Below, piece after piece: positions 12,941 to 24,898 of a DNA stretch of 64,000 nt. The stretch is from NCBI GenBank assembly GCA_905182985.1, contig CAJJDN010000099.1, positions 248,336 through 312,335 of the forward strand, in the 5' to 3' direction. The DNA comes from Paramecium sonneborni (taxonomy: Eukaryota; Ciliophora; Oligohymenophorea; Peniculida; Parameciidae). Positions within the stretch are counted from its first letter, which is position 1; every line of letters starts with the position of its first letter. The notes under the pieces were generated by a model. The model was not told the origin of the DNA. It was given only the letters and a program-made list of their open reading frames with translations, and did not search any database. A program made the translations under genes and the position numbers.

Positions 12941-15900
12941 ATGGAAGATCAATTAGAACTAACTTCACAATGGGGTTTCTATGAAATGTGCACTAAAAAG
13001 AATAACAAGTTACCATGTCTTATACCACAGACTATTATCTTCGATAAACTTATGCCTAAGGTTTGGCTCTTCAATCCCAAATAATCTTAAGTAGTCATGA
13101 AAAAGAATTCTGACAAACTCACAAACCTTGAAATTGCCAAAGCTTTGCTTGGTATGAAATTCCCCAAAGACATTAAGATCGATACTCTTAGTCAATTGTA
13201 TGATCAAGCAAAGCAGAGTCCTCAATTCAAAGAGGTTCGAATATTGTTTTATAAAATTTAAGGAAACTCCAATCGCGTTCTTGTAGATGAAAAGAAATGA
13301 AGGAATACCTATGAATCGATAAGAGTTATTACAATTTTTTGTTGAAGGCAAAGATCTATCCTCTTTGGCATACATGCAATAGTACATTGAAAATCAAAGT
13401 AGCTTGATTAATAGTTTGCAGATGAAGTCTACTATGTTGAGTACCATTATGATGTTGATTTCATTCCAATAACTTTCAAATTTTTCAAGAAGACTCTCAC
13501 AATTAAAAGATTGAACAAAAGTACAACTGCTAAATCCAGCAATCCCTTTTAAACTCTTTTAATGCCAGTCTAAAGTTCTGGTTAAATCCCAGTTAGACAA
13601 TAAGAAGTTTAGAAAGTGTAAACAATGTTTAAGTACTGCAATTCAACTCTAAATTAACGCTTTTAGGAAGTACATAAATATATTATGTCTACTTCTATAG
13701 GAAACAAAAAAGATAGCATTTTATGTAGAAAAAGTATTCAAAGTAAAAATACGTAAGTTCACTCCAAAGTTCATTGTTGATCAAAGAGATCAAATATATT
13801 TTGCAGGTATCAAACAAATAACAATCCAAATTTAATAAGGAGGTAACATTTTACTTTTATTGATATAGCTCCATACTAAAAAGGTTTGAGAGAAGAAATT
13901 GCTAGTAATGGGTAATTTGATAATTTCATGATGGCATGCAAATAATTTAGGTTAGATAAAAATGCAAATAATGAATTCAAAAAATATCCAAATTAAATTG
14001 TTGAAGAAGATAAGAAACTTAGTAAAACTCTGTATAAGCATTTAATTCTTGAAAGATGTTAAGGTGATTTTTGTAATTACAAATTGATTGAAAAAAATAA
14101 GTATTTTATAATCATTATTTGAAAGAGGTCCACTCTAATTGAGGAAAGGATTATTGGAGACTTATAAGAATGTATTCAAAGAATCAAAATAGACAGTTAC
14201 AAATATGAGTACAAATTTACCTTATGAAATATCATTATAATTAATAGTAAGGACAAGAGATGATCATAAAGAAGTCATAGAATTATTTAAAAAATATAAA
14301 ATTCATTTAGAAAATTACAATCCAGAGGAGCATCCAGAAATAAAAGATGAATAATAACATCCATTTAGTAAAGAGAATTCAGATGTGTAAGCATTAATTA
14401 ATTTATACAAATCAGTTAAAATTTGTAAGAATTGTTTTATAATTTATTCAATGATATAGAGGCATTTTGAATCATAATTAAAAAAGGATATAAAAAATGG
14501 AGCTTAATTTATAAATGAAAAAAAGACATAATCATTACAAATAGATGAAGAAGCTGAGAGACGTAGAAAAAGAGAAGAAAATATTGTTAAAAGACAAGAG
14601 AAATTGTAAATGAAGCCATCAACTTCAACAAAATCATTTAGAATTTTTAGAGCGCCAACCCAAAAAAGAAATTTTTTGATTACTTCTATACCTGAGAGTA
14701 GAACTTCAAAAACAGCATCACCTTAAAAATTTAGAGATGTTTGCAAACAAATAGAAATAAATAGATTGACATTGGGTTATTTGAACTATTAAAAATTAAA
14801 GTAATTTTAAAAACCAACTCAATTGGAATAATCTTAAGAGTTTTAAAATGAAGCAGATAATTTAATATAAACTTTAGCAGAATAGAGAGCTCAAAATGTC
14901 AGAAGAATTGATACAAATTAATAAGAGAGTAAAGAATTTTAAGTGAGAGCAGAGGAGATTAAGAAAATGTTGGCAAAAACTTCTAAAAAGGAATAGGAAT
15001 GTAGAGCTATGTAAAAAGAATATTACAATTAAAAGATATAGGAAGGAGTAGAATAAGTATTATTAACAACATCATCTCATTATTATTATCATGTTAATTT
15101 TGATATAGTAAGAAAATTATATCAATTTCAATTAAGTACTCCAATGTAAGCATTGTCATATGATTTAAAATTTGATCAATTAAGAGCATTATAGATTGAA
15201 GAAGTTTGTTTGATGATGAATTATCCATCTCCTTGTTTTGAAATAACTTAATTAGAATATTTGGTAGTAGACTCTTAAACAGCTGTTCCCTATGCTTTAT
15301 TTGAGAGTAACATAACTAAAAAGAAAGAAAAGAGTTCTTAATCAGGAATAGATTTAATAATCATACTTCATGATATTTTCGAATCATTTTTTGAGTATTC
15401 ATATTATTCATTCTTAGATACTATCCAATTATAGTGGAATTGATAAATGAAGCATAAAATAAGAAGGTTTTATTATTGAATACTCCTGGATAAGCTTATA
15501 CTCTCTTTAACAAAGAGCAAATCTATACTAATATATACATAGCAGGTATTCTTGATTAAATTCTGTATGAATTATAAAAAAAAAACAAAATAGATTTATA
15601 AACTGATACTTTAAAAATTTTAGGAGTAGGTTCAGGAGGATTCCATGCATAATCATTTAGTATTTATTATAAAGATTCTTAGTTGTATAATGTTAAAACA
15701 CAATTCAGTTTAGTTAGATTGCATTTGTAAATTCATTTACTTCAATTTATCCATAATTAAAAAGTTTCTTCACTTAATCAATCAAGGTCTTTGAATCTCA
15801 ACCTAAGAATATGCCAGAACTTGCTTTTGAATATACAAATACTATTATGAATACATAACCTATTTCTTAAGATCTACTTTCTTGTGTTTTATAACAAAAT

Positions 15901-16231
15901 CCCATAAATCAATTAGGTAGATAAGTTATATTGGAAGGTATATTATATTTAAATTATAGGTTTATTATAAAGTCCTTCATTTATGGAGAGATTCCAAAAG
16001 TTAATTTTGAGTGTCTAAGTATACCATTCCTTAAAGAACTGTTTAGTTAATATATCTGAGGCTGATTTATTATAAACATTTTTATAGGATGAAACACTTG
16101 ATGTGAATAATGTTGCATTATCAAAAAAGATTTAAATGAACAAAAGGACAATCTAATATATTGAAGGTGGACACTCTGTTTTATATGAAAATAAAGATCA
16201 ATTAGTGTAAATTTTAAACAGATTAGCATGA
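12941..16231 (+). CDS. Large protein with C-terminal alpha/beta-hydrolase domain
   Basis: A 1028-residue protein (MEDQLELTSQWGFYEMC to LVQILNRLA) after eight introns of 22-31 nt; the total closes exactly. The N-terminal ~650 residues have no domain I recognise and include a basic Lys/Arg/Gln segment (EEAERRRKREENIVKRQ). The last ~350 residues look like an alpha/beta hydrolase: VLLLNTPGQAYTLF, the nucleophile-elbow-like GVGSGGFHAQS, and a final EGGHSVLYENK whose His is in the expected catalytic position. The usual GxSxG is GVGSGGF here. Two introns end in AAG (13235-13262; 14101-14125) and one in CAG. Possible substrates unknown. Only 15 bp separate it from the upstream stop and 22 bp from the next start. 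Confidence 0.8.
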
Positions 16232-16253
16232 CTTATATTAATAATTTATTACA

Positions 16254-17608
16254 ATGTATAAGTTTCTTATATTAACGTACATACTTTTCACAATATGTCA
16301 AACTAAAAAGGTTTAGAAGAGTTTTCGAATCAGAGAGATGTCAGATTGGGAATATTTGACAAAATTTGGAGCTGAAATTGGAGATTTCACTTATCATATC
16401 AAATTCAGAATTATTGGATTAGAATCATAAGAAATGAAAGAAAAAACATTTCCAATCCTATTTTAATTATATTTAGATGAAGAATGGCCTGAAGCTTTAG
16501 AAAGATCAGAATGTGAAGTAAATAAAAATACTATCTGATTAAATTAGAGAGTTTCTTTAGCCAGAAAAAAATAGACAATTAAAGTACCTGGAAATGGAGA
16601 ATACTCTCAAGTATACTCAGGAAATATCAAAGCTAAAATTAGAGCACATATGTGGTATTATACTATATCTGATTGTGATCGAAAATTAAGAGATGAATTC
16701 AAAGAAGATTAGTATAGAAAACTTAAATTTGAAGTGGATATTCATATAAAGAATGTTGATAAAACTGAATTCTCTGTTGAACAATTTGGAATTCAATATT
16801 TTATGATTTTGGTAGTTTTAGTTGACATGTTAATGTTCGCTTATAATGGTTATTACATAGTTAAAAGACATGAAAAATATGAAGAATTTAGTTTGGCTTT
16901 GTTTCTATTAGTCATTACTTTATTTCTTGAAATTATTTCCTATGGTGTGAATTTATTACATTTGTGGGTTTACAGTTATAATGGCCAAGGCGTTTTTGTA
17001 TTACATGTGATTTCAGTTATTGTGTAGGTAAGCATTAATCATTAGCATAGGTTGCATCATAATTTTCTTTAACTATGATTTTAATTATGTTATCTTGGGG
17101 TTGGTAAATAAATTTTACTAAATTTGATAATTTCGAAACATTCCTTCCTTTATCACTATTAATAGCATTTTTTTAATTAACTATTGTTGGAGTAGGTTTT
17201 ATTGATTATGATTCTTACTATAAGGATCATAATTATGAAGGTTTGGTTGGTTGGTTGGCATCATTTATATTTATAGGAGAATTTATCTATTTTATAAATG
17301 GATTGTCTAATACATCTAAAAATAGTAGTGCAACCGTAAAATAATTTATATTAATGCTTGGAATATATGGTGGATTCTATTTTATTAGTTTTCCAGTACT
17401 CTAAACTATTAATTTGGTATTTAAATTTCAATTAACAATTTAGATAGTTGCCAGATATCTTAGGCATAAAGTAATGGAAATAGGGACAATATCTTTAAGA
17501 ACTTCAGCTATTTTACTTTTGACACATTTATTTAATTCTAAAAAATCATTATTTGCTTAAATTTCTTATGATAGTAAAAGCTTTTTAGATAGAAACAAAG
17601 AAGAGTGA
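16254..17608 (+). CDS. GPR180/TMEM145-like seven-transmembrane receptor
   Basis: A 433-residue membrane protein with a signal peptide (MYKFLILTYILFTICQ), a luminal/extracellular beta-rich domain of about 160 residues (WEYLTKFGAEIGDFTYHI), then about seven hydrophobic helices (IQYFMILVVLVDMLMFAYNG, LALFLLVITLFLEIISYGV, FSLTMILIMLSWGWQINFT, FILMLGIYGGFYFISFPVL and others). This GOLD-like plus 7TM order, and the SWGWQI motif, match the intimal-thickness-receptor family. Two introns (30 nt, and 23 nt near 17028) fit the frame exactly. The last 124 bp are repeated at 18700-18823 because of an assembly duplication. The ligand is unknown. Confidence 0.85.
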
Positions 17609-17642
17609 ATATTATTTTTGTTAATTATTATTCTTATATAAA

Positions 17643-18698
17643 TCAAAAATATTTTCTATAAAGCCATCCTGCTATTCCACAAGTAGTCAGTAAAACACCT
17701 GCTATTTTTAAATTTTTATAAAGATCACTTTTAATAGGTTCTGATATTGTATCAATTTCATCTTTTGATTTATTTAATTATTATGATTTTTTATCTATAA
17801 TAATAGTAGAATCTTAAATGATTGATTCTTGTTAAATTAATTATGGAATATCATCACTATCATTCATTTCAGTATCTTTTTCTTTGATATCTTCATCTAA
17901 TTATTACTATTAATAGATGTTTTGAAACTCTTCTTTTAATGTCATCATACCCATTCTATTGAAACTGGATTCTGAGGAAATAGAAGCAAACGAAGATTTA
18001 TTCTTATGATGTTTTTTTATTTCACTATGAGTTTCCCATTTCTTCTCTGAATTCTTACTACTTATAATAGGAACCGCTGATTTAAAATACCATGGTTATT
18101 TATTAGATGTTAATTCATGATTTTTATTCTAATCTTCATCCGAACTAGATTATTTTACTTCATCATCTTCATTTAATTCAGAAAATGCTCTAAAATCATC
18201 ATCATTCTATTTAGATATTTATCTTTATCGAATTTATTTCTCTCCCAAATTATGATGCGTCTTAAATCTAAATGCACCTGATGTCAATATTGGATCCAAT
18301 TATTCTAAGTCTTATTATCTAGGAGAATTTAAACTAGAATCTTTCATATTTATTTAAGCTAATTCTTGTTTTATATAAATTAGTTAAGAAATACTTTCTA
18401 AAACCTCTTTATTAATATTATCTCTCTATATTTACAAATTCTCATATAATTCTTCAAGGTGCTCAAAATGAATTTAATTATGTTATACATGTATCTTCCA
18501 ATTATGAATAATTACTGACAAAGTTTTCAAGTTTTGTCTTTCTGTTTTAACTTACTCCACTTTGATTTAATTAAACTAAGTCTTTTATTATTTTTGTTGA
18601 TTTCATCATTCTATAATTGAAATTCAAACCATGCTATTGTAACTCATTTAATCTAATTAAATTGTTATCATATGTCTAACGTACCTAAACATTTATTA
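17643..18698 (-). pseudogene. Duplicate C-terminal fragment of the tail-anchored coiled-coil gene
   Basis: First copy of the C-terminal part of the gene at 18858-20430, cut at the N. It ends with the same stop (TGA at 17643-17645) and the same hydrophobic tail. It is judged an assembly duplicate and not a decayed gene. Confidence 0.9.
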
Positions 18699-18699
18699 N

Positions 18700-18823
18700 G
18701 ACAATATCTTTAAGAACTTCAGCTATTTTACTTTTGACACATTTATTTAATTCTAAAAAATCATTATTTGCTTAAATTTCTTATGATAGTAAAAGCTTTT
18801 TAGATAGAAACAAAGAAGAGTGA
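18700..18823 (+). pseudogene. Duplicate 3' end of the GPR180-like receptor gene
   Basis: Exact copy of 17485-17608, the last 124 bp of the receptor gene, present only because of the unmerged contig overlap. Confidence 0.9.
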
Positions 18824-18857
18824 ATATTATTTTTGTTAATTATTATTCTTATATAAA

Positions 18858-20430
18858 TCAAAAATATTTTCTATAAAGCCATCCTGCTATTCCACAAGTA
18901 GTCAGTAAAACACCTGCTATTTTTAAATTTTTATAAAGATCACTTTTAATAGGTTCTGATATTGTATCAATTTCATCTTTTGATTTATTTAATTATTATG
19001 ATTTTTTATCTATAATAATAGTAGAATCTTAAATGATTGATTCTTGTTAAATTAATTATGGAATATCATCACTATCATTCATTTCAGTATCTTTTTCTTT
19101 GATATCTTCATCTAATTATTACTATTAATAGATGTTTTGAAACTCTTCTTTTAATGTCATCATACCCATTCTATTGAAACTGGATTCTGAGGAAATAGAA
19201 GCAAACGAAGATTTATTCTTATGATGTTTTTTTATTTCACTATGAGTTTCCCATTTCTTCTCTGAATTCTTACTACTTATAATAGGAACCGCTGATTTAA
19301 AATACCATGGTTATTTATTAGATGTTAATTCATGATTTTTATTCTAATCTTCATCCGAACTAGATTATTTTACTTCATCATCTTCATTTAATTCAGAAAA
19401 TGCTCTAAAATCATCATCATTCTATTTAGATATTTATCTTTATCGAATTTATTTCTCTCCCAAATTATGATGCGTCTTAAATCTAAATGCACCTGATGTC
19501 AATATTGGATCCAATTATTCTAAGTCTTATTATCTAGGAGAATTTAAACTAGAATCTTTCATATTTATTTAAGCTAATTCTTGTTTTATATAAATTAGTT
19601 AAGAAATACTTTCTAAAACCTCTTTATTAATATTATCTCTCTATATTTACAAATTCTCATATAATTCTTCAAGGTGCTCAAAATGAATTTAATTATGTTA
19701 TACATGTATCTTCCAATTATGAATAATTACTGACAAAGTTTTCAAGTTTTGTCTTTCTGTTTTAACTTACTCCACTTTGATTTAATTAAACTAAGTCTTT
19801 TATTATTTTTGTTGATTTCATCATTCTATAATTGAAATTCAAACCATGCTATTGTAACTCATTTAATCTAATTAAATTGTTATCATATGTCTAACGTACC
19901 TAAACATTTATTATTTAATTGTTTACTTGTAAATAACTACTTTTTAATTAATCGTTTTACTATCTCAAAGAACTAGCCAATTTAGTAAACTCTATATTTT
20001 CCTCTTATAACAATACACATTTCTCCTTACACATCAATATTCCATCCTTAAGATCTTCAAATTAATGTTAATCTTATTCTCTTTTATTTTTATTCTCCAA
20101 AACCTTTTCTAAACTTATTAATTCCTATTCTCTTTAATCTAATTTCTAAAGCAATTACTCTCTTTACTCTCTAATATTATCCAAAATTTAGCCTTATGTC
20201 TACAATAACTGCTCTTGTTACACTTTCTCTTAACTTATTTTCAATATTCTTTAGCTAATCAAAGTTTGCTCGAATTCTATTTATTAAAACTTGCTTGAGT
20301 AAATTTTAAGAAACTACTAAAAAACCTCATCTAGTTATTAAGTTGGATTGTTATTCTATTCATACTTACCATTATATGATATTAGTATTTAAATCAAATT
20401 TTACTACCAACCTAAACTTAAGGGATTCAT
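18858..20430 (-). CDS. Tail-anchored coiled-coil protein
   Basis: About 500 residues from MNPLSLGWQQNLIQILIS to a C-terminal hydrophobic anchor (NLKIAGVLLTTCGIAGWLYR followed by KYF), which predicts a tail-anchored membrane protein with its bulk in the cytosol. The N-terminal half is coiled coil rich in Gln/Glu (ISQEKVQQEQLLQTQGQ, ILDNIREQREQLLQKLD). The C-terminal half is acidic and Ser-rich (FSELNEDDEVKQSSSDEDQ). At least one intron (about 32 nt, GTACG...TAG) lies inside. A vesicle-tethering or organelle-shaping role would fit this architecture, but no family was recognised. This is the full-length copy; 17643-18698 duplicates its 3' part. Confidence 0.75.
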
Positions 20431-20896
20431 CTATTTAATTATTTTATTATTTTTTATTATTCATGTATACAAATAAATCATTATAATTATTATTTAATCA
20501 TCAATTCTTTTCAGCATAACATTTCTTACTCTAAATCATATTTTTTAACTTATATACGTATACATCTTATCAAAAATTACTCTCCAACCTAAATCAAATT
20601 TAAAATTATTTACAATTCTATTAAATAAACCAGAAAATTCATAATATTTAAATCTACTAAATTCCTCTTTATTTATTTCAACTCTTCAATTATACTTTAT
20701 AAGAATACAATTTATCTAAATAATAAAATCATAGGTGGTAATTTATTTTTATGAACAGTATATTATTTAAATGATTATATCAAAATTATAATTTTCTAGA
20801 TCCACACATAATGCAGCATTTAAATATTATTTAAGGTTCTGTGTGATAAGAATTTTTAGACAATTACATTGATCTTTAAATTCCTGATTTAAATAA
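20431..20896. other. Intergenic AT-rich stretch
   Basis: About 470 bp between divergent genes (minus start at 20430, plus start at 20897). It presumably holds both promoters. No RNA gene, repeat or motif was recognised. Confidence 0.5.
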
Positions 20897-21286
20897 ATGG
20901 GACAATCTATAGGAAAGTTCATTTATAATTATTTTTAAGTTTGCGAAAATCTATGCGTTTTTGATTTTTCTGAAATGACTTATTATAATTTCTAACTTTT
21001 GCCTGAATTGAAACGAAAACTTTATTGGCAATATTTTCACATTTATAAAAAATAAATTGGTATAATTCACTAATTTAATTACTCTCTTTTTATAAGTTCT
21101 ATTATATCTAAACTTTCAATTCTTTACCCTTATTCTTAATTTTAGATTTATAATAAAGTTTCTACAAATATTTAAACACTTGTATTTATTGTATCTTCAG
21201 TTGAGGTTGTGTAATTTAGTAAATAATAGAGTTGCATAATATTATATATTTCTCTAACATAATTTATATATTTAAGAAAGGATTGA
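20897..21286 (+). CDS. Small hypothetical protein
   Basis: An uninterrupted 129-codon frame with TAA/TAG as Gln, beginning MGQSIGKFIYNYFQVCENLC and ending LTQFIYLRKD, then TGA at 21284-21286. The first 45 residues (VFDFSEMTYYNFQLLPELKR) look like real protein. The rest is rich in Ile, Phe, Ser and Tyr and could be translated spacer. The MGQ start could accept a myristate, but this is speculative. It converges on the methyltransferase gene, with 82 bp between the stops. No family recognised. Confidence 0.4.
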
Positions 21287-21368
21287 GAGAAAATCATGTA
21301 AGATTAATTATATATATAATTATTATAACTTATTGATAGCCTAGCAATCAATTTTTATATATAATAAA

Positions 21369-22796
21369 TCATATCTTGCGAATCTCAAAAAGCTAAACTC
21401 TACTATTCTGTTTATATTGTAAGAGAGGATCAACATTTTGAGGATCTTTAATATGAAATGGTAATTCAGAGTAATATGTAATAGCCATTTTATATTCTCT
21501 ACATAACTCTTGAACTTTTTCTTTTTCTTACAATTCCAATAATTAGGAGATATCACTATAAATTAAAATCAATCTTCCTTTAGTAGAATCAAGTGATTCA
21601 ATTTATAAATATCTATTAGCAAATTCAAAGATTGACTTTAGCATAATACCATCTGGATCTGTTACTGTATTTTCAATAGAATCATCAATGCGTATTTTAG
21701 ATGCTTGAATCCAAGGAGGATTAGCAATAATCAAATTGAATTTAGCAGGATATCTAATTATTAATAAAGATCTAATTACTTAAACACTGTTAATTGATAT
21801 TATAATGTTTCAATATCTGTAATATCTCCAAGTTCTGCTGTATAATTTTTATATTCTAAACATTAAGCATTAATTTTAGCTGATTTGACTGCGTTTTCAA
21901 TATTGTCTAATGAATAGATATTTATTTCTTTATCCTTAAGGCTTCTCAATAATACATCATTAGCAATAAATCCAAGAACACCAGTTCCACAACCCAAATC
22001 AATCACATTATAAAGAGAAGAATGAGTCCTATAAAATGGATTATTAATATTACACATCATGTATTTTAACTAATTTCTGCATATAGGAATGGAATAAAAC
22101 TTAATATTATCTTTAAGTTGGAGGAAATACACCATACAAAGCATATATTTTTTTATAGTTTAAAAATTCTATTGCCACACCTTCTTTCTCATAATTATAA
22201 GCAGTAACAATTCCCTAATAAGCACTAAATGGTAATAGATAGCTATATTTTCGATATCCTATTTGACTAATGTTTTCTGGTTGCTCTTCTAAATGATATT
22301 TCAAATCTCCACATTCAGGTAATGTTCCTTGTATTCTTACTTCTCCATTATAACTCACAATTAAACACATTCTTGAAAGCATAAGTTTTTATTGATTCTA
22401 AATATGTCTATATAAATTAAATATGTCTTTTGGACCTTTACATTTTGAGAATGGATTACGAGGTCTTTTTGGAGTACCAAAAAATTACAAATCTATTTAC
22501 TTTTTAGTTGCCTAATAAATTTCAATCGCATTCCTTAAATGCATCTTTTCACAATCAAATATAATCAATGAATTCATATCCTTTTTAAAAAGACTCTTAA
22601 TGAAGTTTGATCCAACTCCATCTAATAAAAAATATGCATTTGTGATGCTCTCTAATTGCTTTTACTTTAAATATGGATTCCGTGTCATTTTTAGTAAACC
22701 ATAGGCTGTATCAAATAGTCCATCTTAATAATGAATATTAACTGGTTCTATTTTAATTGAGGAACAAAAACTAAGCCTGATTAATCTATTTATCAT
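21369..22796 (-). CDS. Class I SAM-dependent methyltransferase with NPPW motif
   Basis: A 459-residue protein. Motif I is VIDLGCGTGVLGFIAND, followed by IYSLDNIENAVKSA (motif II region), LGDITDI and the substrate-site motif FNLIIANPPWIQASK. NPP(Y/W/F) motifs are typical of N-methyltransferases that modify a planar amide or amine, such as HemK-type and protein arginine or nucleic-acid enzymes. The N-terminal ~250 residues (MINRLIRLSFCSSIKIEPVN) are unassigned; a mitochondrial leader is possible. Two introns are required: one of 22 nt ending in AAG (22111-22132) and one of 26 nt ending in TAG just before the NPPW segment. With both removed the frame closes exactly. Substrate unknown. Confidence 0.85.
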
Positions 22797-23197
22797 AAAT
22801 AAATTATTTAATATACTACAACATACAACAAATCAAACTAATATTTTGATTTATAACACTTTTTGCATTCAAATCAATGATTTTAACTCAAATGAATTTA
22901 ACTTCTTTGATTTAGAATGTAAAATTAAATTATCATAAATAATTTTGTACAATAAATATTTGTTACGCATTATTCAGTTTACAACATCAATCAATAATAT
23001 TTTTTATATTAATTTTCACTCACTTATTCATAAAATAAGTATACTAATTCAATCATCATTTTATATGTATAATCTATTTTAGAAAACATAGGAATACTAT
23101 TACTTTGCATTTTAAAAATTTTTAAAAACAACATTTCTTAAAAAATTTTGATTATTTTTTTTATTATATCAATATTACTTAGAACAGCTTTGTTTAA
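22797..23197. promoter_or_regulatory. Divergent intergenic region
   Basis: About 400 bp between divergent start codons, very AT-rich. It probably contains promoters for the methyltransferase and the small plus-strand gene. No specific motif recognised. The duplicated block begins at 23169. Confidence 0.4.
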
Positions 23198-23494
23198 ATG
23201 AATATATAAACTCAGCAGATCACAATTACAAGTGAAAAAGTTTTAAAAACTTAAGGAGACAGTTCAGAAAATGTGATACCTGATTCTGACTAAGAAGAAA
23301 ATTTGTAGAGTCCTTTTTATAAGGGAATACCATCCTCATAATCCAAACCTTTCAAACATATACGATTTAGTGGAACTAACTAAATATGTTATATTCCTAG
23401 AAAGGGCAAAAAAGATCTCTCCCCATCACCGACTAGAAAAAGTTCCTAATCAATTCAATCAATACTCAAAAATAAAGACAGAGTAAATAAATGA
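23198..23494 (+). CDS. Small hypothetical Ser/Lys-rich protein
   Basis: A 98-residue protein in one exon (MNIQTQQITITSEKVLK to SILKNKDRVNK), hydrophilic and rich in Ser, Lys and Gln, with basic KGKKDLSPSPTRKSS near the C-terminus that could be phosphorylated. No domain recognised. An identical copy at 24396-24692 comes from the assembly duplication. It converges on the bZIP gene. Confidence 0.6.
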
Positions 23495-23700
23495 TTTATA
23501 GTTTGTTTAAAATGATTTTTCATTAAATAACATATATATAATGGAGGTTAAATATAGAAAATATTGAATAAATAATTAAGAATTAAATAGATTCATTATT
23601 TAATAATTATTATAAATAATATAAGAGAAACAAAATGAAAGCAAAAATACAAGATGAGTTGCAGAAATAATAAAATAAAAAGACTTAGTTGAATATAATC

Positions 23701-24365
23701 TCATCCTTAAATTGATGTTTTTACAAGTTTTCTGTTTTTAGGAACAGATGTTTAATTTGATTTAATCATATTCTCATCTTCGTCTGACTATTTAAATTAA
23801 AAAATAAATTTACCATTTAAGAGTTCTTTAACTATAAAAAAATGGAGGATGTTTGAAGTTCTAAACGAAAGGCATTCTAAATAAATACTAATAAATGTAA
23901 ATACCTATTTCATAGTCAAAAGACATGTTCCTAATTGAATTGGAGTTAGGCATTCCTTGAGTTATTCCCACATCTAATCTACTTTATTAGCTTCACCTTA
24001 AATCATTTTTAATTAAACTTTAATATTCTGTATACAACTAGAATTATATTTTATATATTTTATTACTCTGATATAGTATTTCTGACACTTTATAATTTAG
24101 ATTTCATTTTTTTAACTTTTACAATTTATTCTGGTTTAATTTAAGTCTTTTTAAAAACATCCTTCATCCAATCAGTATAATCACTAATATAAGATCTTTA
24201 GTACTCAGATTATTAAGCAAAAAAGTCTTTATCCTTTTCTAATGAATAAATAAGGTATTTAGTTTAAATAGGTAGACATACTTCAACCATTGAATCAAAA
24301 TATTATCTTGCAGCATCATTTCTTTCTTAACTATTTGAATTCGTTCTATATCTCAAAGCATCTAA
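23701..24365 (-). pseudogene. Duplicate 3' fragment of the bZIP gene
   Basis: Copy of the C-terminal part of the bZIP gene (full copy at 24899-26598), with the same stop codon, truncated at the N. It does not include the basic region. Judged an assembly duplicate. Confidence 0.9.
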
Positions 24366-24395
24366 NTCAATATTACTTAGAACAGCTTTGTTTAA

Positions 24396-24692
24396 ATGAA
24401 TATATAAACTCAGCAGATCACAATTACAAGTGAAAAAGTTTTAAAAACTTAAGGAGACAGTTCAGAAAATGTGATACCTGATTCTGACTAAGAAGAAAAT
24501 TTGTAGAGTCCTTTTTATAAGGGAATACCATCCTCATAATCCAAACCTTTCAAACATATACGATTTAGTGGAACTAACTAAATATGTTATATTCCTAGAA
24601 AGGGCAAAAAAGATCTCTCCCCATCACCGACTAGAAAAAGTTCCTAATCAATTCAATCAATACTCAAAAATAAAGACAGAGTAAATAAATGA
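24396..24692 (+). pseudogene. Duplicate copy of the small Ser/Lys-rich gene
   Basis: Exact second copy of 23198-23494 inside the duplicated block. It is open and intact, but is expected to be the same locus represented twice. Confidence 0.85.
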
Positions 24693-24898
24693 TTTATAGT
24701 TTGTTTAAAATGATTTTTCATTAAATAACATATATATAATGGAGGTTAAATATAGAAAATATTGAATAAATAATTAAGAATTAAATAGATTCATTATTTA
24801 ATAATTATTATAAATAATATAAGAGAAACAAAATGAAAGCAAAAATACAAGATGAGTTGCAGAAATAATAAAATAAAAAGACTTAGTTGAATATAATC

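Larger units (their letters stand above)
17485..19913. repeat. Identical 1214-bp direct duplication around one N (assembly artefact)
   Basis: Bases 17485-18698 and 18700-19913 appear identical and are separated by a single N at 18699. Both start with GACAATATCTTTAAGAACTT and end with GTACCTAAACATTTATTA. The first copy is continuous with the upstream receptor gene and the second with the downstream coiled-coil gene. This is what two overlapping contig ends look like when they are joined without merging. The genome very likely has one copy. Confidence 0.95.

Noticed and set aside
13010..13387. 125-residue minus-strand open frame
   Set aside because: Shadow of the plus-strand alpha/beta-hydrolase gene; it also runs across two introns of that gene.
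17485..19913. Real segmental duplication or recent transposition
   Set aside because: Copies are identical and meet at one N, and the same pattern recurs twice more. An unmerged contig overlap is simpler. No terminal repeats or transposase were seen.
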